64,000 nt of DNA from Flavobacterium tegetincola DSM 22377 (lineage in GTDB: Bacteria; Bacteroidota; Bacteroidia; Flavobacteriales; Flavobacteriaceae), in the NCBI RefSeq assembly GCF_000425485.1, contig NZ_KE384389.1, positions 90,992-154,991 of the forward strand. Reading direction: 5' to 3'. Below are positions 52,903-61,332 of the stretch, piece by piece. A program made the translations under genes and the position numbers. The notes under the pieces were generated by a model, which saw only the letters and a program-made list of their open reading frames with translations, was not told where the DNA came from and did not search any database. How positions within the stretch are numbered: position 1 is the stretch's first letter; each line of letters begins with the position of its first letter.

Positions 52903-53307
52903 ATGAAAAAATTAATAATTACAGCGGCATTCTTTTTTGTAGCTCATTTTGTAATGGCACAAGATGCTTTTAAAGCAGACGTTCTTAAAGTTATTCAACA
53001 GTCTGGAGCTGCGGCACCCATGCAGATGGCAAAACAGCAAATAATGGAAAACATTCCGTTAGCTAAAAGAGCAGATTTTGGAAAAGAATTTGATGCAACA
53101 TTACCTTCTTTGTACGATGAAATTGCAAAAATTTACATGGAAACGTATACGCACGAAGACGTGAAACAGATGATTAAATTTTACGATTCGCCAGTAGGGA
53201 AGAAGATTGCAAGTTCAACAGGTGCCATTACTGCAAAATCGCAAGTTGCTGGTCAAGAATGGGGAGCTGAATTGCAAGGAATCATGATGAAATATTTAGA
53301 AGAGTAG
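52903..53307 (+). CDS. DUF2059 domain secreted protein
   Basis: A 134-residue protein with a signal peptide (MKKLIITAAFFFVAHFVMAQ). The core has the DUF2059 hallmark MIKFYDSPVGKKIASSTGAI near residue 95. Function unknown; the family is periplasmic or secreted and all-helical. The ATG at 52903 begins exactly at the signal peptide; a GTG nine bases upstream is less likely. It follows queE by about 40 bases. Confidence 0.82.
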   Translation: MKKLIITAAFFFVAHFVMAQDAFKADVLKVIQQSGAAAPMQMAKQQIMENIPLAKRADFGKEFDATLPSLYDEIAKIYMETYTHEDVKQMIKFYDSPVGKKIASSTGAITAKSQVAGQEWGAELQGIMMKYLEE

Positions 53308-53323
53308 AAAAAATTAAATCTAG

Positions 53324-53353
53324 AAACCCAAACTATACGTTTGGGTTTTTTTA
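53324..53353 (+). terminator. Intrinsic terminator after the DUF2059 gene
   Basis: AAACCCAAAC (53324-53333) pairs with GTTTGGGTTT (53339-53348) across TATAC, followed by a T-run. Confidence 0.88.
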
Positions 53354-53366
53354 TAAATATTAAATA

Positions 53367-54524
53367 ATGAGAGAGCAATTTTTACTCAATCCTGAATATA
53401 CCCATCTTAATCACGGTTCTTTTGGAGCAACGCCTAGAGCGATTTTAGAAAACTACCAAAGTTTTCAGTTGGAAATGGAGCGAGATCCGGTTTATTTTGT
53501 TCAAAAGAAGTTTGGTCAGCACTTAGCGAAAGCTAAAGATGCTTTGTCCTCTTTTATACATTGTGAGGCAAAGGACTTTTTCTTTACCGCTAATCCAACG
53601 GTTGCGATCAATACGGTAATGCGAAGTCTGAACTTAAAGGTAGGTGATGAAATTTTATCCACCAATCAGGAATACGGTGCAATGGATCGAACTTGGCATT
53701 TTTATTGTAAAATGTCGGGAGTAAAGTACATTCGGCAACCTATTTCATTACCTATAACTTCCAAAGAAAAAATTTTAGAGGAATTTTGGAAAGGGTTGAC
53801 TGCAAATACTAAAATAATATTCTTAAATCATATATCAAGTGCAACTGCGCTTATTTTTCCCGTAAAAGAAATATGTGATAAAGCGCGAGCATTGGGAATT
53901 ACAACAATTATAGATGGAGCACACGTTCCAGGCCACATTGATTTAGATATCACCGAAATGAATCCTGATTATTACACAGGAACATTGCATAAATGGATGT
54001 TGGCTCCAAAAGGTGCTTCGTTCTTATATGTTCGGAACGAATTGCAGCACCAACTTGAACCATTAATAGTCAGTTGGGGGTATGAAAGCTTGATGCCTGG
54101 CGAAAGTCAGTTTCTGGATTACCACGAGTACCAAGGAACAAATGACAATTCGGCGTTTCTATGCACGCCAGCTGTTATTGATTTTCTACAAAAGAACCAT
54201 TGGAAAGAACAATCAGCACTTGCGAAAGCATTAGTTTTAGAAAATTATCCTCGTTTTTGCAAGTTGTTAGGATCGCAAGAAATAGCGCCACTAACTAATG
54301 AATTCTTTGGTCAAATGGCAAGTGTTCCGGTGCAGACTAAAAATCCGCAAGCATTAAAAGATTTATTATATGATAAGTATAAAATTCAAGTTCCCATAAT
54401 GGTCTTGAACGAAAATGTATACTTAAGATATTCTATAAATGCCTACAATTCTCAAGCAGATTTGGATATTTTATTTCAAGCTTTAGAAAATATACTTCAA
54501 ACAACCAACTTGATTCAAATATAA
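53367..54524 (+). CDS. Class V aminotransferase-fold PLP enzyme (isopenicillin N epimerase-like)
   Basis: A 385-residue PLP enzyme opening LNPEYTHLNHGSFGATPRAI. The PLP Asp is in IIDGAHVPGHIDLDI and the Schiff-base Lys in TGTLHKWMLAPKGASFLY. It belongs to the group annotated as isopenicillin N epimerase or cysteine-desulfurase-like; the reaction cannot be settled from sequence. Upstream is a terminator; downstream the methyltransferase gene converges with no gap. Confidence 0.85.
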   Translation: MREQFLLNPEYTHLNHGSFGATPRAILENYQSFQLEMERDPVYFVQKKFGQHLAKAKDALSSFIHCEAKDFFFTANPTVAINTVMRSLNLKVGDEILSTNQEYGAMDRTWHFYCKMSGVKYIRQPISLPITSKEKILEEFWKGLTANTKIIFLNHISSATALIFPVKEICDKARALGITTIIDGAHVPGHIDLDITEMNPDYYTGTLHKWMLAPKGASFLYVRNELQHQLEPLIVSWGYESLMPGESQFLDYHEYQGTNDNSAFLCTPAVIDFLQKNHWKEQSALAKALVLENYPRFCKLLGSQEIAPLTNEFFGQMASVPVQTKNPQALKDLLYDKYKIQVPIMVLNENVYLRYSINAYNSQADLDILFQALENILQTTNLIQI

Positions 54525-55235
54525 TTAAGCAAGTGTCAAGCGTGCTAAATAATCATAATGTTCGCCTTCGCTAATGAGTTCACAATTAAAACCATTTGCG
54601 AATGCTGCATTTTGAAGTGTATTGTAATCCAAGTACAACCAAGGAAAAGGACGTTCTGTTTCGCCTTTATATTGCACGGTAAACGTAAGTTCTCCATAAT
54701 ACGTATTTCCTGGAATCCAAGCGCCACCGTCCTCGTCTTCATCAAACATGTAAATTAAATCGGAACTATCAATCAAAATTTGTCCATCTGCATTCAAAAG
54801 CGTTTTCAATTTGTCAAGATAAACAGCCGTCTTAGACAAGGTTTCAAAAATCCCAGTGCCATTCATCAATAGTAAGATGGTGTCAAATTTCTCTGTAGTA
54901 TTAAATTGCAAAATATCAATAGCAATAGCGTTTTGAATACCTCGCAACTGGCACGTTTTAATCGCATTTTCAGAAATATCTATCGCGGTTACAGCTAAAT
55001 TTCTGTCATTTTGTAGCGATAGAGCGTGACTTCCAGCACCACTTCCCACATCTAATACTTTTCCGTACGCCAATTGCAACGCCTTTTGTTCAAGTTTGGG
55101 CATCAAATCATACGATCTAAAGAGGTATTCGACGTCCATTTCATCTTCCTCAGATATTGATGTAGCGGTAATCAAAGACTCTGGAGCATTTTGAGTTTGA
55201 TAATCGAGAATAGCTTTGCCAAATAAATCTAACAT
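54525..55235 (-). CDS. Class I SAM-dependent methyltransferase
   Basis: A 236-residue protein with the SAM-binding motif KVLDVGSGAGSHALSLQ (motif I), VTAIDISENAIKTCQ (motif II) and FDTILLLMNGTGIFE (motif IV region). The substrate is unknown. It converges on the aminotransferase gene directly (adjacent stop codons) and is divergent from the YkgJ-family gene. Confidence 0.82.
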   Translation of the reverse strand: MLDLFGKAILDYQTQNAPESLITATSISEEDEMDVEYLFRSYDLMPKLEQKALQLAYGKVLDVGSGAGSHALSLQNDRNLAVTAIDISENAIKTCQLRGIQNAIAIDILQFNTTEKFDTILLLMNGTGIFETLSKTAVYLDKLKTLLNADGQILIDSSDLIYMFDEDEDGGAWIPGNTYYGELTFTVQYKGETERPFPWLYLDYNTLQNAAFANGFNCELISEGEHYDYLARLTLA

Positions 55236-55255
55236 TTACAGATACTTTAAGGGTT

Positions 55256-55792
55256 ATGTTCGGAAGTTGCTTAGCTTTGCATTTCAAAAATATAGAATTG
55301 AAACCACCTTTAAACGAACTCGGAAAATTAGCCAAAGATAAGCATAACGAAAACAAAAAGTATTTCGATAAGCTCAAAAAGAAAGCGCCTAAAAATTTAG
55401 ATTATGTCATGCAAGATTTGCACGAAGCTGAATTTAAAAAAACCGATTGTCTTAAGTGTGCTAATTGTTGTAAAACTACGGGACCACTTTTTACTTCAGC
55501 AGATATTGAGCGTGTTTCCAAACATTTTCGTCAAAAGCCTCAACAATTTATTGATCAACATTTGCGTATTGATGAAGATAAGGATTATGTCTTGAAAACT
55601 GTGCCTTGTACATTTCTAGATGCAGAAAACTACTGTATGATTTACGATGTTCGACCGAAAGCGTGTAGAGAGTTTCCGCATACAGACCGAAAGAAGTTTC
55701 AACAAATCAGTAATTTGACGTTGAAAAATGTGGAAATTTGTCCCGCTGCTTTTAATATAGTAGAGGAAATGAAAAAGAGAATGCAATTATAA
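55256..55792 (+). CDS. YkgJ-family cysteine-cluster protein
   Basis: A protein of 164-178 residues with conserved cysteines in DCLKCANCCKTTGPLF (CxxCxxCC), CTFLDAENYCMIYDVRPKAC and a final ICPAAFNI. The YkgJ/zinc- or iron-chelating family binds a metal, probably through these Cys; function is not well defined. The start is uncertain. The ATG at 55256 is given, but TAGCTTTG at 55272-55279 looks like a -7 element, and the TTG at 55298 gives a normal-looking N-terminus (KPPLNELGKLAKDKH). Confidence 0.82.
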   Translation: MFGSCLALHFKNIELKPPLNELGKLAKDKHNENKKYFDKLKKKAPKNLDYVMQDLHEAEFKKTDCLKCANCCKTTGPLFTSADIERVSKHFRQKPQQFIDQHLRIDEDKDYVLKTVPCTFLDAENYCMIYDVRPKACREFPHTDRKKFQQISNLTLKNVEICPAAFNIVEEMKKRMQL

Positions 55793-55901
55793 TTCTTCCA
55801 CACACTGTACTGGATTTAAAAATTATATTTCAAAAACATTACTTAATTTTAATATCATTCGTTAGATACGATGCGATGACTTATTATATTAATTCTATAG
55901 A

Positions 55902-55930
55902 ACAAAAAAAACCCTGACTATTCAGGGTTT
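55902..55930 (-). terminator. Intrinsic terminator of the small minus-strand gene
   Basis: On the minus strand AAACCCTGA (55930-55922) pairs with TCAGGGTTT (55917-55909) across a four-base loop, followed by a T-run. Confidence 0.82.
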
Positions 55931-55937
55931 TATACTT

Positions 55938-56162
55938 TTAAACAAACAAATCTTCTTCAGAAAATTCTAAGAAATCTACATTTTTACTTCTAACGTTATA
56001 AATAAATTCATTGATGCGGCCTTCGATGTATTCAATCGCTTTTGCAATCCAAAGACGTGCTTGATCAAATAATTCGATTCCTTTTTGGATGTATTGGTTC
56101 ATAAATTCAACAAGCTTTCGGAGTTCATCCATCAAGCTAAAAATCACTTCTGAGTATTTCAT
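55938..56162 (-). CDS. Small hypothetical helical protein
   Basis: A 74-residue protein, strongly helical and amphipathic (LMDELRKLVEFMNQYIQKGI, ARLWIAKAIEYIEGRINEFI), with an acidic end (FLEFSEEDLFV). There is no signal peptide or membrane segment. I do not recognise a family. A terminator follows directly after the stop, and it is well separated from its neighbours (about 180 bases on the 5' side), which supports a real monocistronic gene. Confidence 0.6.
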   Translation of the reverse strand: MKYSEVIFSLMDELRKLVEFMNQYIQKGIELFDQARLWIAKAIEYIEGRINEFIYNVRSKNVDFLEFSEEDLFV

Positions 56163-56346
56163 GGTTTGAGGTTTATTGGTTTTGAAATTTTTCTCTAAAG
56201 TAATAAATTCGCTTTAATAAATTTCCCACTAAAATTATAAAATTCACATCTTACTGTAAATATTAAGTAGTTCAAAACGTATTGTTTGAGGTAGATTGCC
56301 TTTTGATGTTAATTTCTATGAATCAGTTCCTATTGTTTTTCAGACT

Positions 56347-57633
56347 TTAAGGATATAATAAATAGTCGGATCGCATTTTTTTAAACGCATCCAAATCTTC
56401 TTGCCAACTCGCACGAATGGTTTCTTCTGAAAAACCTGCTTCAATTTGATTTTGCAATACCAATCCTCCAGCGAGTTTCGTAAAAAATGAATTAAAAAAC
56501 TTACTTTGGTCCCTCGACTCATTATACGCTTTCAATAACCATTTTAATTCCAATCGATCCACTTTTTCAACTTGTGTTAAATCTTCGCCGTAACAAATCA
56601 GCCCATTGTACAAAGGATTTTTCGCTCCTAAATTGGGTTGCGGAGTAAAACTAAAGTCAGTTTTAGGTAAGTTCGGCGAACCGTAAATCTGGAATTGGGT
56701 AGAAGTACCACGTCCCATACTGATATTTGTACCTTCAAATAAGCACAAACTCGCATATAAATTAATAGATTGTGCGTTAGGTAAATTCGGCGATGGGTTT
56801 ATGGGTAAATCATACGGCATCGTTCTGCGGTAACTTTCGCAAGGAATAATACTCAAGTTGCATTGCACTGCATCTTTCAACCAACCTTGGCCATTTATCA
56901 TCAAAGCATATTCGCCGATGGTCATTCCGTGTAAAACCGGAATCGGATGCATGCCTACAAAACTGGAAAATTCGGGATTTAAAGTGGGTCCGTCCACAAT
57001 TCCACCGTTTGGATTGGGTCGGTCCAGCAGTACCAAAGCAATGTTATTTTCAGCACACGCTTCCATTACATAATGAAGGTGCGAAATATACGTATAGAAA
57101 CGGGCACCTACATCTTGCAAATCAAAAATCAACACATCAATTCCTTTCAATTGTTCAGGCGATGGCTTTTTATTATTTCCATATAAAGAGAGAATTGGCA
57201 ATCCTGTTTTAGCATCTTTACTGTCGTCTACCAATTCTCCAGCATCTGCAGTACCTCGAAAACCATGCTCGGGTGCAAAGATTTTTACTAAATTTAGGGG
57301 TGTTTTCTCTGTAATATAATCCACTAAATGAACGGTGCGTACTTGCAATTTTTGGCTGTTTAATGCACCATCATTTCCAGTTTTAACAAAAGACTCATAA
57401 GTCACTAAACCGGTCTGATTGGTTACAATTCCAACTCTTTTATCTTGGAACAATTCAAAATGATCGTGTAAATTATCAGCACCTGTCATAAATTTGATTG
57501 CCTTCACTTTTGGCTTCACAGCAACACGATTGGGTTTTGAAAACTTTGTGGCAGTCACCGTTTTGCAAGAGCCTAAAAGCAGTAAAAGTGTAATGATGTG
57601 CAAAGGACGAAAGAGGGAAAATCTATTTTTCAT
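56347..57633 (-). CDS. DUF1343 (NamZ-like) lipoprotein, probable exo-N-acetylmuramidase
   Basis: A 428-residue protein with a lipoprotein signal (IITLLLLLGSCKTV). The domain shows RVGIVTNQTGLV, KIFAPEHGFRGTADAGE, IDVLIFDLQDVGARFYTYIS, DRPNPNGGIVDGP and EGTNISMGRGT, all features of DUF1343/NamZ. Characterised NamZ of Tannerella removes N-acetylmuramic acid from peptidoglycan fragments. It thus probably acts in the periplasm in cell-wall recycling. The ATG at 57633 starts the signal peptide; the frame's upstream extension overlaps the divergent permease and is not coding. Confidence 0.87.
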   Translation of the reverse strand: MKNRFSLFRPLHIITLLLLLGSCKTVTATKFSKPNRVAVKPKVKAIKFMTGADNLHDHFELFQDKRVGIVTNQTGLVTYESFVKTGNDGALNSQKLQVRTVHLVDYITEKTPLNLVKIFAPEHGFRGTADAGELVDDSKDAKTGLPILSLYGNNKKPSPEQLKGIDVLIFDLQDVGARFYTYISHLHYVMEACAENNIALVLLDRPNPNGGIVDGPTLNPEFSSFVGMHPIPVLHGMTIGEYALMINGQGWLKDAVQCNLSIIPCESYRRTMPYDLPINPSPNLPNAQSINLYASLCLFEGTNISMGRGTSTQFQIYGSPNLPKTDFSFTPQPNLGAKNPLYNGLICYGEDLTQVEKVDRLELKWLLKAYNESRDQSKFFNSFFTKLAGGLVLQNQIEAGFSEETIRASWQEDLDAFKKMRSDYLLYP

Positions 57634-57721
57634 GGCAATTTGTAAATGTGAAAAAACAGCATTCATAAGCAAAACAATATAATTATAAGGATAAGATAGA
57701 GCGTTATTAATGCGAATGAAG

Positions 57722-57729
57722 TATTTTTG
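57722..57729 (+). promoter_or_regulatory. -7 promoter element of the LolC/E-like permease gene
   Basis: TATTTTTG matches TANNTTTG, 17 bases before the TTG start at 57746. No -33 element is clear. Confidence 0.45.
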
Positions 57730-57745
57730 ATGAAAATTAAAACGT

Positions 57746-58999
57746 TTGAATTTAGAATATTTTATCGCAAAAAGACTCATTACGGCTAAAAACCATAAAA
57801 GTAGTATTTCTGGACCAATTATAAAAATTGCAGTCTCGGCAATTGCCATTGGAATTATTATGATGCTGGTTTCTGTTGCCACAGGAATCGGTTTAAAGAA
57901 AGAGATTCGCAATAAGATTTCGGCATTCAACGGTCATGTTATTGTTTCTAATTACGATAGCAATCAGTCTGAAGAAACGTTGTCGCCCATTTCTATACAT
58001 CAAGATTTCTATCCAAAATTTACTGCGGTTCCTGAAGTAACGCACATTCAGGCCATTGCTACGAAAACTGGAATTATTAGAACACAAAACACTTTTGAAG
58101 GGACTGTACTCAAAGGTGTTGGAAAAGATTACGATTGGAAAAGTATTAACGGATATATTCTTGAAGGTAAATTACCCAATGTCGATTCAAATTTGAATGA
58201 CGAAATCATTATTTCTAAATTTCTTGCAAACCGACTTCATCTTAAATTAGGAGATAAGTTTGTTACGTTCTTTTTGAAAAATGAAGTTAATAAATACCCC
58301 AACCGAAGAAATTTTGAAATCGTAGGTATTTTTGATTCTGGTTTTCAAGAATTTGATGCCAATTATATTATTGGAGACATCCGACACATTCAGCGAATGA
58401 ACAAGTGGGAAAAGGATGAAGTAGGAGCGTTTGAAATTTTTGTAAATGATTTTGACCAAATTGAAACTCTTGGGGCAAAAATATATAGAAGTACGTTTAA
58501 CAAGCAAAATCAAGCCAAACCATTTGATTCTAAAACGATTGTAGAGAAATACTACTTCATTTTTGAATGGCTAAAAATGTTTGACATCAATATTCAAATT
58601 ATCCTTATCGTAATGATTTTTGTTGCTACAATCAATATGGTGGTTGCTTTATTAGTGCTCATTCTGGAACGCACACAAATGATTGGAATTTTAAAAGCAT
58701 TGGGAGGAAACAACTGGAGCATCCGAAAAATATTCTTGTACAACGCGCTTTACCTTATTGGGAAAGGACTTTTTTGGGGAAATGCAATTGGAATAGGGAT
58801 TTTGCTGCTTCAAAAACATTTCGGGATTGTAAAACTCAACCCCGAAAATTATTATGTCAATCAAGCACCTGTATATATAGGTATAGAAAATATTATTTTA
58901 ATTAATCTACTTACCGTTGTAATCTGCTTTTTAATCCTCTTGATTCCATCGTACATCATCACTAAAATTTCTCCGATAAAAGCGATACGGTACAACTAG
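57746..58999 (+). CDS. LolC/LolE-type ABC transporter permease (FtsX family)
   Basis: A 417-residue protein opening (M)NLEYFIAKRLITAKNHKSS, with a first membrane segment IAVSAIAIGIIMMLVSVATG, a large periplasmic domain, and three C-terminal segments including IQIILIVMIFVATINMVVALLVL and the motif MIGILKALGGNNWSIRKIF. It belongs to the lipoprotein-releasing permeases that lift lipoproteins from the inner membrane with the LolD ATPase, which is not in the window. The start is a TTG: an in-frame stop lies 15 bases upstream and no ATG fits. Confidence 0.88.
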   Translation: MNLEYFIAKRLITAKNHKSSISGPIIKIAVSAIAIGIIMMLVSVATGIGLKKEIRNKISAFNGHVIVSNYDSNQSEETLSPISIHQDFYPKFTAVPEVTHIQAIATKTGIIRTQNTFEGTVLKGVGKDYDWKSINGYILEGKLPNVDSNLNDEIIISKFLANRLHLKLGDKFVTFFLKNEVNKYPNRRNFEIVGIFDSGFQEFDANYIIGDIRHIQRMNKWEKDEVGAFEIFVNDFDQIETLGAKIYRSTFNKQNQAKPFDSKTIVEKYYFIFEWLKMFDINIQIILIVMIFVATINMVVALLVLILERTQMIGILKALGGNNWSIRKIFLYNALYLIGKGLFWGNAIGIGILLLQKHFGIVKLNPENYYVNQAPVYIGIENIILINLLTVVICFLILLIPSYIITKISPIKAIRYN

Positions 59000-59087
59000 A
59001 GAAATGTATTAGCAATGTCAATTACGAAGTATTTCATACAATGTCCTTCTATCAACGTCACTACAAATTCAATCCGTTGCTCATAAC

Positions 59088-60950
59088 CTACAAACTAGAA
59101 CCCACAACATTCTCCTCCACAAATTTCAAAAATACGTCTTTGTGTTTTTTCAAGTCCATATTTCCGGATAGCGAAGCACGAACTATATAATCCTTGTCGC
59201 CTTCCTTGGTCGTTCCTTGTGTGGAAGTGGCAGGGATAGTCCAATAACATCCTTTTAGTTGGCCGTAACTCACGCAAAATTTACTTTCGTTAGGAATCTC
59301 GGTAATCATCATGTGAATTAATTTTAAGTTTAATTCTCTTTTGTGAGCTTCCTTTTCTGCATCTGTATTTCCTTTAGTTGGAAGATCTAATGAAAAAACT
59401 GAAGGAGTAAACCCTTGTTCGGCCAATTCCTCGGAAACAAAATTAATTTTAGCGTCAGGCAAAACTTCGTGAATGTAGTTTACAAATTCGCGTGTGTTTT
59501 TGTAAGCATCAATAATCCGCTGGTTCATTGATGGCAATTGTTTTGCTAAAATAGCATATTGCAGTGCAGTTGCCTCATTGTCGCAAAGTGCCAGATGCAA
59601 TTCAATTTTTTCCATTAAAGCATTTGTTTCAAGATTTCCTACGCAATATCCCGCAGTACATTGACCGCCACTTGGAAATTTAGAGCCACTTGCAAAAGAA
59701 ATGGTCCGTACTTTTGAAAGAATTTCACCTTCGCCTAAAAAGTGAACGTTTGGACAAAACGTCTGATCCAAGATAAATACAGGATTTATCGCTGTATTTT
59801 CTTCGGGTGTTTTTCTGACTTTCGTCAAAACCGCTTGCAAGTCCATAAGGTTGGGTACTTCAACTCTTGGATTCGTTGGAATTTCGGCAATGATATACGG
59901 TACAGCATCTTCTTTGGCAATTTGAACGAGAACATTTTCAATACTTTGAACCATATCGTTATCACCATCCACCAATAAATCTACGATGTCCACATTTTCC
60001 AGACAGGCAGCTACACGTCTCGCTTGGTCATTAGTTCCTCCATAACAATTGGGCGGAACGATAATCTTAATTCTTTTCCCTCCGTGATTTTCAGAAGCAT
60101 CGTGTATCAATCCCATCATTATAGCATATTGGATGGACAAACCACTTGAAGCTACAAGCGCTTTAGAAGGACTTCCCGTAATTTCCATAATAGAATTCAA
60201 AACGGATTTTTTATCGTTTTCAACATTTGAATTTGTAGGCTCAATAGTCGTTTGTGAAACTAAATTTTGTAAAGCAAGCAAACAATCAGAAGGTGTCATA
60301 GCAACGGTTTCTCTTCTTCGCACATGCTGGATGTCTGAAATGTAAGATTCATTTTTCTTCCCGTTCACAATTAGAACACTTCCTAAAGTGCCGTGCAAAC
60401 TCACAAGAAAGTCGATTCCCTTTAAATCTATAATGTGAGAGAAATCTTTATCTTCGGAAATATAAACGATACTTCCATCAAATTCAGGGATTGATGCTCC
60501 AGCATTCAATTGTTCCAATTCAAAATTGTAGCCGTAAATATTCTTAACAATTTCGGCATCAAATGATTTTGGCAACGCAGTCGTATATATTATTTTCGTC
60601 TTCTTATTGTCTAATAAATTTTTGCGCAATACTGCCAAAACAGGAACGCTTTGCGAAGAAAAACTAATAACACTTTCAGAATTCAACTGATGTAATGTAC
60701 CAATAGTCCATTCCAAAACACAAGACAATGGATGACCAAGCCTGATGTAATCATAAGCCGTAGGCAAATTTTCTAAAGCAGCATTTGTAGCTTTATTCTT
60801 ATTGAATAATTCTTCAAACTGCGTAAGAAATTGCGTTTTAGCCAATTCTTCATTATAAATATCCAGTCGGTGCGTGGTTGTTTCCAACCAACCTGATGGA
60901 CTGTTTTTTAGTACTTCTTCTATATAGTGTAACACTGTAGCGTTGCTCAT
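59088..60950 (-). CDS. Large PLP-dependent enzyme of the Cys/Met-metabolism fold with N-terminal extension
   Basis: A 620-residue protein. The C-terminal 380 residues resemble Cys/Met metabolism PLP enzymes: SSGLSIQYAIMMGLIHDAS, PPNCYGGTNDQARRV, AEIPTNPRVEVPNLMDL, ILDQTFCPN (PLP Asp) and SFASGSKFPSGGQCTAGY (Schiff-base Lys in SGSKFPSGG). The N-terminal 230 residues have no motif I recognise. Typical members are 380-430 residues, so the extension is unusual. It is divergent from the trp operon leader; the product could be a cystathionine- or O-acetylhomoserine-type enzyme, but the reaction is not determined. Confidence 0.78.
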   Translation of the reverse strand: MSNATVLHYIEEVLKNSPSGWLETTTHRLDIYNEELAKTQFLTQFEELFNKNKATNAALENLPTAYDYIRLGHPLSCVLEWTIGTLHQLNSESVISFSSQSVPVLAVLRKNLLDNKKTKIIYTTALPKSFDAEIVKNIYGYNFELEQLNAGASIPEFDGSIVYISEDKDFSHIIDLKGIDFLVSLHGTLGSVLIVNGKKNESYISDIQHVRRRETVAMTPSDCLLALQNLVSQTTIEPTNSNVENDKKSVLNSIMEITGSPSKALVASSGLSIQYAIMMGLIHDASENHGGKRIKIIVPPNCYGGTNDQARRVAACLENVDIVDLLVDGDNDMVQSIENVLVQIAKEDAVPYIIAEIPTNPRVEVPNLMDLQAVLTKVRKTPEENTAINPVFILDQTFCPNVHFLGEGEILSKVRTISFASGSKFPSGGQCTAGYCVGNLETNALMEKIELHLALCDNEATALQYAILAKQLPSMNQRIIDAYKNTREFVNYIHEVLPDAKINFVSEELAEQGFTPSVFSLDLPTKGNTDAEKEAHKRELNLKLIHMMITEIPNESKFCVSYGQLKGCYWTIPATSTQGTTKEGDKDYIVRASLSGNMDLKKHKDVFLKFVEENVVGSSL

Positions 60951-61144
60951 AATTGTATTTTAAATAAGAGTTCAAATTTACGCTAATTAGATTTATTTAA
61001 AAAACGCAGCCTCTTCTTTTGTGAAAATCTTGATGTTGTAAATCAATTCTCCCATCTTTCCATCTCATACTTTCCATCTCCCACCCTTTAAGGAACAAAT
61101 TATAATTTTATATTAAAAAAAAGCACCATCTAAAATTACATTCC

Positions 61145-61152
61145 TATATTTG
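61145..61152 (+). promoter_or_regulatory. -7 promoter element of the trp operon
   Basis: TATATTTG matches TANNTTTG and lies 15 bases before the leader-peptide ATG at 61168. A -33 element is not obvious in the A-rich stretch upstream. Confidence 0.5.
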
Positions 61153-61167
61153 CATCAAATAAAGATC

Positions 61168-61230
61168 ATGAACATTTTTTTAAACAATACTTGGTGGTGG
61201 GGAAAATTTACGTCAAACGTCGTGAAGTAA
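61168..61230 (+). CDS. trpL: trp operon leader peptide
   Basis: A 20-codon frame beginning MNIFLNNT, then three consecutive Trp codons (TGGTGGTGG, 61192-61200), then GKFTSNVVK and TAA. Trp is a rare residue, so three in a row just upstream of trpE, followed by a terminator hairpin 35 bases beyond the stop, is the classical signature of ribosome-mediated attenuation. When charged tRNA-Trp is scarce the ribosome would stall on the Trp codons and favour read-through into trpE. A -7 promoter element lies just upstream. Confidence 0.85.
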   Translation: MNIFLNNTWWWGKFTSNVVK

Positions 61231-61296
61231 GCTCCTATAGTATTATTTGAAACTCAATATACAGAAAGGCTTGTCAGAACGACAAGCCTTTTTTTT
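61227..61296 (+). promoter_or_regulatory. trp attenuator: antiterminator candidate and terminator hairpin
   Basis: The terminator is an 11-bp perfect stem, 61265-61275 with 61281-61291 (AAGGCTTGTC/GACAAGCCTT), loop AGAAC, followed by T-residues to 61296. A competing partner is GTAAGCTCCT (61227-61236), which overlaps the leader stop codon and can pair with AGGCTTGT in the left arm of the terminator, with G-U pairs and a small bulge. CTCC in the same stretch may pair with GGGG after the Trp codons. The terminator is clear; the alternative folds are inferred by eye. Confidence 0.75.
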
Positions 61297-61332
61297 GTTT
61301 CCCTAATTAATTTAAAATCAAAAATATCCGTT

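Noticed and set aside
57634..57930. N-terminal extension of the DUF1343 lipoprotein by about 99 residues
   Set aside because: It would overlap the divergent permease gene and put sequence before a clear lipoprotein signal peptide starting at 57633.
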